Assembly: GCA_003245395.1 (NCBI GenBank)
Contig: QKDF01000205.1
Location: 1-6,301, forward strand
DNA: 6,301 nt
Source of the DNA: Clostridia bacterium
Lineage (GTDB): Bacteria; Bacillota; Clostridia; Oscillospirales; Oscillospiraceae
Direction: 5' to 3'
Shown here: piece by piece, positions 1 to 6,127 of the stretch
How positions within the stretch are numbered: position 1 is the first letter of the stretch
Layout of the letters: every line of letters starts with the position of its first letter
The notes under the pieces: model-generated
The model's database searches: none
What the model was told of the DNA's origin: nothing
Seen by the model: the letters and a program-made list of their open reading frames with translations, nothing else
Translations under genes and position numbers: made by a program

Positions 1-816
1 CGGCACCGGTTCTGGAGAGATCACGTCCAGGCCTGCCCCTGCCAGATGGCCCGAAAGGATGGCGTCTTTAAGCGCTTCATTGTCCACCAGATCTCCCCGT
101 GCGGTGATGATCAAGTAAGAGCCGTTTTTCATGGCGCTGAAAAAGGCCGCATTCGCCAATCCCCTGGTCTGATCGTTGACGGCGCAGTGCAGGCTGAGAA
201 TATCGCACCGGGCCAGCAGTTCTTCTTTCGGCAGATATGTGGCGTGATACAGTTCCTCTTCCTGCGTGGGGCGGCGGGTGCGGGAGGTATAGTACACCTC
301 GCAACCGAACGGCGCCAAGCGGGCCGCAGTCGCTTTGGCAATATCGCCGAAGCCGTACAAACCCACTTTACACTCGGACAACTCCAGCAGTCCGTCGGTC
401 ATGGCCCGCTCTTTCACAGCCATCTGCCGGCCCTCCCGAACTGCACAGTCACCGGTGACGAAGCCGCGCAGCAGAGAGAGCAGTAGCAGCACGGCCTGCT
501 CCGCCACCGCTCCGGCATTGCAGCCGCGGTTGTTGCACACAAAGATTCCCCGTTGAGCCGCCATCGCCAGGTCAATTCCCTCATATCCCACGCCTTCGGA
601 GTGGATCATTTTCAACGCGGGCAGCCGTTCAATCAGCTCACCGGTCACTGGCGTAATCGCATCCACAAACAAAACCTGGGCATCCGGAGCGGCAGCCGCA
701 GCCTGTTCCGGAACAGTCTCCTTGTCCAAAAAGACCAGTTCCTGCTGACGCAGGAGCGGCAGAGCGGGCATATAGGTTTCATAGCGTTCCCGGTTTCCAA
801 GAATCAGAATTTTCAA
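1..816 (-). CDS. D-isomer-specific 2-hydroxyacid dehydrogenase (glyoxylate/hydroxypyruvate reductase or phosphoglycerate dehydrogenase-like), 3' end cut by the window
   Basis: Cytosolic NAD(P)-dependent oxidoreductase that interconverts a 2-keto acid and a D-2-hydroxy acid. The visible part is 272 codons, open at the left edge; the family is usually 310-390 residues. The start is TTG (816-814), preceded by GAGGTG (828-823) at 6 nt. The next in-frame ATG (residue 16) would remove the first beta strand, KILILGN. Domain order is an N-terminal substrate-domain half, then NAGAVAE (101-107), then the Rossmann domain with G-x-x-G-x-G-x-I at 152-159. Catalytic Arg is R240 in ARGDLVD, and catalytic Glu is E269 near the end of LDVISPEP. 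The catalytic His is expected just beyond the window. The second Rossmann strand reads YYTSRTRRP, with no acidic residue where NAD-specific enzymes carry Asp. This resembles NADPH-using glyoxylate/hydroxypyruvate reductases. The exact substrate is not decidable. It is divergent from the GntR gene and has its own promoter. Confidence 0.93.
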   Translation of the reverse strand, partial: MKILILGNRERYETYMPALPLLRQQELVFLDKETVPEQAAAAAPDAQVLFVDAITPVTGELIERLPALKMIHSEGVGYEGIDLAMAAQRGIFVCNNRGCNAGAVAEQAVLLLLSLLRGFVTGDCAVREGRQMAVKERAMTDGLLELSECKVGLYGFGDIAKATAARLAPFGCEVYYTSRTRRPTQEEELYHATYLPKEELLARCDILSLHCAVNDQTRGLANAAFFSAMKNGSYLIITARGDLVDNEALKDAILSGHLAGAGLDVISPEPVP

Positions 817-848
817 AAAAAGCACCTCGGTCTTTTTGTATTTGCCTT

Positions 849-877
849 ATTATAGCCATTTTGCGGACATATGTCCA
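849..877 (-). promoter_or_regulatory. Sigma-A type promoter of the 2-hydroxyacid dehydrogenase
   Basis: On the minus strand, -35 is TGGACA (877-872, 5 of 6 matches to TTGACA), the spacer is 17 nt, and -10 is a perfect TATAAT (854-849). Transcription should begin near 842, giving a leader of about 26 nt that contains the GAGGTG ribosome site and the TTG start. The -35 box overlaps a perfect 12-bp palindrome (865-876), so a bound repressor there would block the promoter. The assignment is by consensus match and position only. Confidence 0.75.
865..876. promoter_or_regulatory. Perfect palindrome GGACATATGTCC, candidate operator at the dehydrogenase -35
   Basis: Perfect 12-bp dyad covering most of the -35 box and part of the spacer of the leftward promoter. 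This is a typical place for a repressor dimer. The neighbouring GntR protein is the obvious candidate ligand, but the sequence does not match a GntR operator form that I can name. A chance 12-bp perfect palindrome in a 260-bp region is expected at about 0.06. Confidence 0.4.
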
Positions 878-896
878 CGTACAATTTACACGAAAA

Positions 897-909
897 ATTT
901 CCAGGAAAT
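897..909. repeat. Hyphenated palindrome ATTTCC-A-GGAAAT
   Basis: Perfect 6+1+6 inverted repeat between the two divergent promoters. It is too short and too AT-rich to be a terminator, and no T-run follows. It could be a protein-binding dyad or simple chance. It shares no clear core with the other palindromes in this region. Confidence 0.3.
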
Positions 910-956
910 CACGGCTTCTCTGCTGTGCCGGAGGCCACAACCAATTCCAATGCGAC

Positions 957-972
957 ATGCAGAATTCTGTAT
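957..972. promoter_or_regulatory. 16-bp near-perfect inverted repeat upstream of the operon promoter, candidate operator
   Basis: ATGCAGAATTCTGTAT pairs at 7 of 8 positions; the single mismatch is G959 with T970. The core CAGAATTCTG (960-969) is perfect. It lies about 11 bp upstream of the -35 box of the rightward promoter. It also runs into a second TATAAT (970-975) for which no convincing -35 is visible. The location suits an activator site or an upstream operator. No known consensus was recognised. Confidence 0.35.
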
Positions 973-982
973 AATTTGTCAG

Positions 983-1011
983 TTGCAGTCTATCCGTATA
1001 CATTGTATAAT
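983..1011 (+). promoter_or_regulatory. Sigma-A type promoter of the gntR-purECFMN operon
   Basis: -35 is TTGCAG (983-988), the spacer is exactly 17 nt, and -10 is a perfect TATAAT (1006-1011). The predicted start is near 1018, giving a leader of about 58 nt before the GntR ATG. The spacer contains a small GTATAC palindrome (996-1001). The genes from here to the right edge are separated by at most 18 nt, so this is the only promoter visible for the whole operon. Confidence 0.78.
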
Positions 1012-1012
1012 T

Positions 1013-1036
1013 GGTACGACCTTTAAGGTATTACCT
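1013..1036. promoter_or_regulatory. Tandem GGTA-N2-ACCT repeats at the predicted transcription start, candidate GntR operator
   Basis: GGTACGACCT (1013-1022) and GGTATTACCT (1027-1036) are direct repeats 14 bp apart, and each is itself a small dyad (GGT-N3-ACC). The pattern GT-N3-AC is the core of the FadR-type GntR operator. The regulator encoded next door is of the UTRA/HutC type, so the match is suggestive rather than strict. Read another way, ACCT-TTA-AGGT-ATT-ACCT (1019-1036) could form two mutually exclusive tiny hairpins at the mRNA 5' end, but the stems are only about 4 bp. The position just after the -10 box suits a repressor site and autoregulation. Confidence 0.45.
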
Positions 1037-1075
1037 ATGGAAAGCGGAATTCAGACTTTTAAAGAGGTGACAGTC

Positions 1076-1801
1076 ATGAGCAGTCAGCTGCCCCAGAACA
1101 AAACCATTCGCGCACAGCTGCTCGCTTCCATGCGGGAAGGTGAGTATGCCGCCAGCGAGCGGCTTCCTCGGGAAAGTGTCTTGGCTGAAAAGCTTGGAAT
1201 CAGCCGCACCCAGCTGCGGGATATTCTGGCTTCCCTGGAGCGGGAAGGATTCATCTCCCGACGGCACGGCGTGGGTACTTTGATCAACCGCCACGTACTG
1301 GATGTGGAAACCCGCATGGACATCGAAGTGGAGTTCCTGGATATGATCCGCCAGAGCGGACACAAGGCGGCTGTCGCCTTCGTTCGGGTATCTGACGGGG
1401 CAGCGGATAAAACCGTAGCCACCCGCCTGCAGATTCCCGAGGGCACCCCGATCATCCGCATTGCCCGGCTGTGCACCGCGGATGGAAAACCCGCTATCTA
1501 CTGCGAGGACATTATTGAAAAGCGCCTGGCCAGGACAGGATATACCATCCGGGATTTCAAGCTGCCGATTTTTCACTTTCTGCAGCAGTTTTGCGGCGTG
1601 ATCCCCTACATGGACCTGACAAATGTGCGCCCCACGGCAGCGGACGCGGCTTTGGGGGAGATTTTCGGCGTCCCCATGGGAACGCCGCTTCTGAACATGG
1701 ACGAGGTGGACTTTGACATCGATGGCCAGCCTGTGTTCTATTCCAACGAGTATTTCATTGATGGGGTGTTCAACCTCACCGTCATGCGCAAAAAACTGTA
1801 A
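1076..1801 (+). CDS. GntR-family transcriptional regulator with UTRA ligand-binding domain (HutC-like)
   Basis: DNA-binding regulator of 241 residues, a normal length for this subfamily. Residues about 8-71 form the winged helix-turn-helix: RLPRESVLAEKLGISRTQLR is the helix-turn-helix proper, and SRRHGVGTLI is the wing. Residues about 92-236 form a UTRA effector domain, recognisable from TPIIRIARL, DGKPAIYCEDII, the repeated GTPLL...D pattern and FYSNEYFIDG near the end. Such domains bind small molecules such as sugar phosphates, amino-acid derivatives or nucleotide-like ligands; the effector here is unknown. ATG 1076 has AGAGGTG (1063-1069) 6 nt upstream. The frame stays open upstream to 836, but those in-frame ATGs lie before or near the promoter and lack ribosome sites. 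The stop is 10 nt before purE, so it is probably co-transcribed with, and likely controls, the purine genes. That role is inference. Confidence 0.93.
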   Translation: MSSQLPQNKTIRAQLLASMREGEYAASERLPRESVLAEKLGISRTQLRDILASLEREGFISRRHGVGTLINRHVLDVETRMDIEVEFLDMIRQSGHKAAVAFVRVSDGAADKTVATRLQIPEGTPIIRIARLCTADGKPAIYCEDIIEKRLARTGYTIRDFKLPIFHFLQQFCGVIPYMDLTNVRPTAADAALGEIFGVPMGTPLLNMDEVDFDIDGQPVFYSNEYFIDGVFNLTVMRKKL

Positions 1802-1811
1802 GGAGAGAACG

Positions 1812-2306
1812 ATGAAAAAAGTTGCAATTCTGATGGGCAGCGACAGTGATCTGCCCGTCGTCCGTCCGGCGGCAGACGTCCTCCGGGACTACGGTGTCCC
1901 TGTTGAGGTGCGGGTTATGTCCGCCCACCGCACTCCGGAAGCCGTCCGGGACTTCGTTTCCGCCGCGCGGGAAAACGGCTTCGGCGTGTTGATCGCCGCA
2001 GCGGGAAAAGCCGCCCATCTGGCAGGCGCCGTAGCCGCCCAGACCACACTGCCGGTTATCGGCATTCCGGTCAAGTCCTCCACTTTGGACGGGCTGGACG
2101 CGCTGCTGTCCACCGTGCAGATGCCGTCCGGCATCCCTGTGGCCACCGTTGCCATTGACGGAGCGAAGAACGCGGGACTGCTGGCTGTTCAGATCCTTGC
2201 CATCCAGGATGAAACTCTGGCGGGAAAGCTGTCGCAGGCCCGTGCGGATATGCGTGATGAAATTGTCCGAAAAGATGCCGCACTTCAGGCGGAACTGAAC
2301 AAATAA
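1812..2306 (+). CDS. purE: N5-carboxyaminoimidazole ribonucleotide mutase (PurE, class I-like)
   Basis: Converts N5-CAIR to CAIR (class I), or AIR plus CO2 to CAIR (class II), in de novo purine synthesis. It has 164 residues, as usual for bacterial PurE. Visible motifs are MGSDSDLPV (8-16), SAHRTPE (37-43) with the catalytic-site His39, AAHLAG (67-72), and the long core [18 protein letters not shown] (100-117) continuing to [10 protein letters not shown]. The AAHL loop is a class I trait, and class I normally works with PurK, which is absent here. Residue 66 is Lys in AGKAAHL, where a Gly or Met is more usual. Start ATG 1812 has AGGAGAG (1801-1807) overlapping the GntR stop codon. The octamer forms a cytosolic enzyme. 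A 17-residue charged tail after the core looks normal. Confidence 0.97.
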   Translation: MKKVAILMGSDSDLPVVRPAADVLRDYGVPVEVRVMSAHRTPEAVRDFVSAARENGFGVLIAAAGKAAHLAGAVAAQTTLPVIGIPVKSSTLDGLDALLSTVQMPSGIPVATVAIDGAKNAGLLAVQILAIQDETLAGKLSQARADMRDEIVRKDAALQAELNK

Positions 2307-2324
2307 CAAGGAGGAGCCAAAACA

Positions 2325-3044
2325 ATGCAAAAGCTGGAACAAATTTACGAGGGTAAGGCAAAGAAAGTATTCCGTACAGACGAACCGTCCCTCTTTATTG
2401 TGGACTACAAGGACGATGCCACGGCCTTCAACGGTCTGAAAAAGGGAACAATCGTCGGCAAGGGCGTCATCAACAACCAGATGACCAACTATTTCATGGG
2501 TCTGATGGAAAAGGCCGGTATCCCCACCCACTTTGTTCAAGAGCTGTCCGAGCGGGAAACGCTGGTGAAAAAAGTCTCCATCGTGCCGCTGGAAGTCATC
2601 ATCCGCAACATCTCTGCCGGCTCCTTCGCCAAGCATTACGGTGTGGAGGAAGGCATCGTGTTTGATTCCCCCACCATTGAGTTTTCTTATAAAAATGATG
2701 ATCTCGGCGATCCCCTGCTGAACGAATATCACGCACTGGCACTGAAGCTGGCTACCCAGGAGGAAATCGACACCATCAAGAAGTACGCTTTCGCCGTCAA
2801 TGACGTGCTCAAGTCCTTCTGGAAGGAATGCGGCGTGACGCTGGTGGATTTCAAGCTGGAGTTCGGCAAAATCGAGGACGGCACCATTGTACTGGCCGAC
2901 GAGATTTCCCCTGACACCTGCCGGCTGTGGGACAGCAAAACCGGCGAAAAGCTGGACAAGGATCGCTTCCGCAGAGACCTTGGCGGCGTGGAAGACGCCT
3001 ATGCAGAGGTCATGAAGCGTATGAGAGCCCACAATGGAAAATAA
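2325..3044 (+). CDS. purC: Phosphoribosylaminoimidazole-succinocarboxamide synthase (SAICAR synthetase)
   Basis: Joins CAIR and aspartate using ATP to give SAICAR, the step directly after PurE, which agrees with the gene order. The 239 residues match the short bacterial single-domain form. Motifs visible in order are YEGKAKKVF (8-16) in the ATP-binding N-terminal lobe, DDATAFN (30-36), the signature around LEVIIRNISAGSFAKHYG (89-106), LVDFKLEFG (173-181), and ADEISPDTCRLWD (191-203), which carries the nucleotide- and metal-site acids. A strong AAGGAGGAG ribosome site (2308-2316) precedes ATG 2325 by 8 nt. The gap from purE is 18 nt, and the last 11 nt overlap the start of purF. No deviations from the family were noticed. 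Confidence 0.98.
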   Translation: MQKLEQIYEGKAKKVFRTDEPSLFIVDYKDDATAFNGLKKGTIVGKGVINNQMTNYFMGLMEKAGIPTHFVQELSERETLVKKVSIVPLEVIIRNISAGSFAKHYGVEEGIVFDSPTIEFSYKNDDLGDPLLNEYHALALKLATQEEIDTIKKYAFAVNDVLKSFWKECGVTLVDFKLEFGKIEDGTIVLADEISPDTCRLWDSKTGEKLDKDRFRRDLGGVEDAYAEVMKRMRAHNGK

Positions 3045-4500
3045 GGGCATTACCATCCCGGCACGCCACCTCCACGAGGAGTGCGGCGTGTTCGGCATTT
3101 ACTGTCGGGAGGCGCAGGACGTGGCCTCTCTGGCTTATTATGCTCTTTATGCCCTGCAGCACCGGGGGCAGGAGAGCTGCGGCATCGTGGTCAACGACGA
3201 CGGTGTTCTCACCTCCTATCGGGACGTGGGACTGGTAAGCGAGGTCTTCCCCGCATCGCGGCTTGCGGAACTGGGGACGGGCAACATCGCCGTAGGCCAT
3301 GTGCGCTACGGTACCACCGGCAGCGACAACAAGCGCAATGTCCAGCCCATTCTGGTCAACCACTATAAGGGCCGCATGGCACTGGCGCACAACGGGAATC
3401 TGACCAACGCCCAGGAGCTGCGCGCGGAGCTGGAGTCAAAAGGCTCGATCTTCCAGACCACCTCCGACACTGAGGTCATCGCCTATATCATTGTCCAGGA
3501 GCGTCTGACCCACGGCTCTATTGAGGAGGCGGTGGAAGCGGCCATGGATCGCATCGGGGGCGCCTATTCTCTGGTTCTCTCATCCCCGACGAAGCTGATC
3601 GCCGTCCGGGACCCCCGTGGCTTCCGTCCGCTGTGCATGGGCCGGATGAAAGACGGCTCCGTGGTGTTCGCCTCCGAGTCCTGCGCGCTGGACGCCATCG
3701 GCGCCAAATTCGAGCGGGATATTCAACCCGGTGAAATCGTGGTGGCGGACAAGTCCGGTGTGCGCTCCATCACCTCCCACTGCGGCAAAGAGGAGAAACG
3801 GCTGTGCGTGTTTGAATTTATCTATTTTGCGCGGCCCGACTCTGTGATCGACGGTTCCTCCGTCCAAACCGCCCGCCAGCGGGCCGGCGCGTTTCTGGCT
3901 CTGGACCATCCCGTTCAGGCGGACATTGTCATCGGCGTACCGGACTCGGGCCTGGACGCCGCGCTGGGCTATGCCCGTCAGTCCGGTATTCCCTACGGTA
4001 TGGGCTTCATCAAAAACAAATATATCGGCCGCACCTTCATCTCCCCCACCCAGGCCATGCGGGAGAGCGAGGTTAACATCAAGCTCAACCCCATCCGCTC
4101 CGTGGTGGAGGGGAAGCGCGTGGTACTGGTGGATGATTCCATTGTCCGGGGCACTACTTCCCGCCGGATTGTCAAGCTGCTGCGGGACGCGGGCGCCAAA
4201 GAAGTGCACATGCGCATCTCTGCGCCGCCCTTTGTGGATGCGTGCTACTACGGCACCGACATCGACGACCGGAAAAAGTTGATCGCCAGCAGCCACTCCG
4301 TTGAGGAGATTGCCGCCCTGATCGGCGCAGACACGCTGGGCTATCTGAGCCTTTCAGACGTGGTCAAACTGACGGATCAGACCCGAGGCGGTTTCTGCAC
4401 CGCCTGCTTCGGCGGCGGCTATCCCACCGACATCCCCGACGGCGGCAAGGACCGCTTCGAGCGGAAAATCAGTGAAAGCGAGGAAACAGCGAATGCGTAG
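3034..4500 (+). CDS. purF: Amidophosphoribosyltransferase (glutamine PRPP amidotransferase), Fe-S type with propeptide
   Basis: Commits PRPP to purine synthesis by transferring the glutamine amide nitrogen to give phosphoribosylamine. It has 488 residues. The N-terminal Ntn-type glutaminase begins at Cys17 in HEECGVFG, so a 16-residue propeptide must be removed to expose the nucleophile. Other glutaminase motifs are LQHRGQES (41-48), GHVRYGTTG (88-96), AHNGNL (118-123) and SDTEV (144-148). The PRPP-binding loop is [16 protein letters not shown] (363-378). Cys258, Cys404, Cys455 and Cys458 match the pattern of the [4Fe-4S] ligands in Bacillus subtilis PurF, with the same 146-residue spacing for the first pair. 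This points to an oxygen-labile enzyme and fits an anaerobe. ATG 3034 lies inside purC with only a weak GAGAG (3023-3027) upstream, so translation is probably coupled to purC. End-product feedback by AMP and GMP is known for the family. Confidence 0.98.
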   Translation: MENKGITIPARHLHEECGVFGIYCREAQDVASLAYYALYALQHRGQESCGIVVNDDGVLTSYRDVGLVSEVFPASRLAELGTGNIAVGHVRYGTTGSDNKRNVQPILVNHYKGRMALAHNGNLTNAQELRAELESKGSIFQTTSDTEVIAYIIVQERLTHGSIEEAVEAAMDRIGGAYSLVLSSPTKLIAVRDPRGFRPLCMGRMKDGSVVFASESCALDAIGAKFERDIQPGEIVVADKSGVRSITSHCGKEEKRLCVFEFIYFARPDSVIDGSSVQTARQRAGAFLALDHPVQADIVIGVPDSGLDAALGYARQSGIPYGMGFIKNKYIGRTFISPTQAMRESEVNIKLNPIRSVVEGKRVVLVDDSIVRGTTSRRIVKLLRDAGAKEVHMRISAPPFVDACYYGTDIDDRKKLIASSHSVEEIAALIGADTLGYLSLSDVVKLTDQTRGGFCTACFGGGYPTDIPDGGKDRFERKISESEETANA

Positions 4501-5527
4501 TTTCTCCGACAGCTACCGCGCCGCCGGTGTGAATATCGAGGCCGGCTACGAGGGTGTAAAGCTGATGAAGCAGCACGTAGAGCGCACCATGATTCCCGGC
4601 GTGGTCTCGGACCTGGGCGGCTTCGGCGGGCTGTTCGCCCCCAATCTCACCGGCATGACCGAACCGGTTCTGGTCTCCGGCACCGATGGTGTGGGCACCA
4701 AGCTGCGTCTGGCCATTCTGATGGACAAGCACGATACCGTGGGCATCGACTGCGTGGCCATGTGCGTCAACGATATTATTTGCTGCGGCGCAAAACCCCT
4801 GTTTTTCCTGGACTATATTGCCCTTGGCAAAAACGAGCCGGAAAAGGTCGCCACGCTGGTATCCGGCGTGGCGGAGGGCTGCGTGCAGGCCGGCTGCGCT
4901 CTGATCGGCGGCGAGACGGCTGAAATGCCCGGCTTCTATCCCGAGGACGAATACGATCTGGCCGGCTTCTCCGTGGGCATTGTGGATAAGCCGCGGGTGG
5001 TGGATCACAGCAAAATGGCCGCAGGGGACGTGGTGCTTGCCCTCCCCTCCTCTGGTATCCACTCCAACGGCTACTCCCTGGTGCGCAAGGTTTTCGACGT
5101 GGAGCGCACCGATCTGGGCAAACATGTGGACGAGCTGGGCTGTGCGCTGGGAGAAGCGCTGCTCACCCCCACCCGCATCTATGTCAAGCCCGTGCTCGCC
5201 GCACTTTCGGCTGCCGAAATCCACGGCATCTCCCACATTACCGGCGGCGGCTTTTTTGAGAATATCCCCCGCTCCATCCCCGACGGACTGTGCGCCCGCA
5301 TTGAAAAATCGGCCGTGCGGACGCCGCCCATCTTTGGGATGCTTGCGCGGCTGGGTGCCATTTCCGAACGGGAGATGTTCAACACCTACAACATGGGTGT
5401 GGGCATGACCGTCATCGTCTCGGCAGACAGTGCCGACCGTGCCCTTGCCGCCCTGCAGGCAGAGGGCTGCGACGCCTATCCCATCGGCGAGATCACCGCA
5501 GGCGAAGAAAAGGTGGCCCTATGCTGA
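4493..5527 (+). CDS. purM: Phosphoribosylformylglycinamidine cyclo-ligase (AIR synthetase)
   Basis: Closes the imidazole ring: FGAM plus ATP gives AIR. It has 344 residues, the normal length, in the PurM/PurL-type ATP-binding fold. Motifs are [14 protein letters not shown] at the N-terminus, GGFGGLFAP (42-50), the signature [12 protein letters not shown] (63-74), [25 protein letters not shown] (86-110, key acids D86 and D94), [14 protein letters not shown] (136-149), [12 protein letters not shown] (187-198), [13 protein letters not shown] (248-260) and [10 protein letters not shown] (296-305). ATG 4493 overlaps the end of purF by 8 nt and has GAGG (4480-4483) 9 nt upstream. An in-frame GTG at 4472 would add seven residues but lacks a ribosome site. 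Translation is likely coupled to purF. All family hallmarks are present. Confidence 0.98.
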   Translation: MRSFSDSYRAAGVNIEAGYEGVKLMKQHVERTMIPGVVSDLGGFGGLFAPNLTGMTEPVLVSGTDGVGTKLRLAILMDKHDTVGIDCVAMCVNDIICCGAKPLFFLDYIALGKNEPEKVATLVSGVAEGCVQAGCALIGGETAEMPGFYPEDEYDLAGFSVGIVDKPRVVDHSKMAAGDVVLALPSSGIHSNGYSLVRKVFDVERTDLGKHVDELGCALGEALLTPTRIYVKPVLAALSAAEIHGISHITGGGFFENIPRSIPDGLCARIEKSAVRTPPIFGMLARLGAISEREMFNTYNMGVGMTVIVSADSADRALAALQAEGCDAYPIGEITAGEEKVALC

Positions 5528-6126
5528 CCCGTGCCCGCATCGCGGTTCTCGTTTCCGGCGGCGGCACAAATCTGGAGGCGCTGCTGCATGCCCAGGAATC
5601 CGGGCTTCTTCCCCATGGCGAGATTGTGTTGGTGGTCTCAGGGACCGAAGGCGCCTATGCCATCACCCGTGCAAAAGCCCACGGCGTCAACGCCGTGACG
5701 CTGCCTCGGAAAACAATGGGACAAGCGGCGTTTGAAGACAGCCTGACAGAGCTTCTGGAACTCTCGCGCGTCGACCTGATTGTATTGGCGGGTTTTCTCT
5801 CAATTCTTTCGGAGGACTTTGTCCGCCGCTGGCCTGACCGCATTGTCAATATTCATCCTTCCCTTATTCCCTCTTTCTGCGGCAAAGGCTTTTATGGTCT
5901 GAAGGTACACGAGGCGGTGCTGGAGCGGGGTGTTTGCCTCACCGGCGCCACCGTCCACCTGGTTAACGAAATTCCGGACGGCGGGCGCATCCTGCTGCAA
6001 AAAGCGGTGGAAGTTCGCCCCGACGATACACCGGAGATTCTCCAACGCCGGGTCATGGAGCAGGCCGAATGGGTTCTGCTTCCACAGGCGGTGGAACAGT
6101 TGTGCAAACAATTGACAGGAGGCTGA
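5521..6126 (+). CDS. purN: Phosphoribosylglycinamide formyltransferase (GAR transformylase, folate-dependent)
   Basis: Transfers the formyl group of 10-formyltetrahydrofolate to GAR, giving FGAR. It has 201 residues, typical of the single-domain bacterial enzyme. Visible motifs are the phosphate-binding loop [11 protein letters not shown] (12-22), [12 protein letters not shown] (89-100), and the catalytic block [11 protein letters not shown] (109-119) with Asn110 and His112. The catalytic Asp153 lies in [11 protein letters not shown] (150-160). The triad Asn/His/Asp is therefore intact. SGGGT replaces the SGxGS of E. coli PurN, and [12 protein letters not shown] (119-130) is the clostridial style of the loop after the active site. 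ATG 5521 overlaps the purM stop by 7 nt, with AAAGGTGG (5508-5515) at 5 nt. The following gene starts 1 nt after the stop. Confidence 0.97.
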   Translation: MLTRARIAVLVSGGGTNLEALLHAQESGLLPHGEIVLVVSGTEGAYAITRAKAHGVNAVTLPRKTMGQAAFEDSLTELLELSRVDLIVLAGFLSILSEDFVRRWPDRIVNIHPSLIPSFCGKGFYGLKVHEAVLERGVCLTGATVHLVNEIPDGGRILLQKAVEVRPDDTPEILQRRVMEQAEWVLLPQAVEQLCKQLTGG

Positions 6127-6127
6127 C

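Noticed and set aside
46..486. Plus-strand open frame within the dehydrogenase region
   Set aside because: The opposite strand carries a continuous dehydrogenase with conserved cofactor and catalytic motifs; the plus-strand product has no recognisable features.
897..909. Rho-independent terminator between the divergent genes
   Set aside because: The palindrome is AT-rich with a one-base loop and no T-tract. Divergent genes need no terminator there.
836..1075. N-terminal extension of the GntR protein by up to 80 residues
   Set aside because: It would span both promoters and the operators. ATG 836 and ATG 1037 lack ribosome sites, whereas ATG 1076 has AGAGGTG at the right distance and gives the normal family length.
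817..1075. Guanine/adenine riboswitch or PurR-box pair in the leader
   Set aside because: I looked for the conserved purine aptamer core and for paired PurBox-like CGAA sequences and saw neither. The predicted leader of about 58 nt is also too short for an aptamer plus expression platform.
1782..3098. Long minus-strand open frame (438 codons) opposite purE and purC
   Set aside because: It lies entirely antisense to two well-recognised enzymes, has no family resemblance and no ribosome site. It is a typical shadow in GC-biased coding DNA.
3580..4296. Minus-strand frame of 238 codons opposite purF
   Set aside because: It is antisense to the well-conserved phosphoribosyltransferase half of PurF and has no independent coding evidence.
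4472..4492. GTG start seven codons upstream for PurM
   Set aside because: There is no ribosome site before 4472, while ATG 4493 has GAGG at 9 nt and begins right at the conserved SDSYRAAGV segment.
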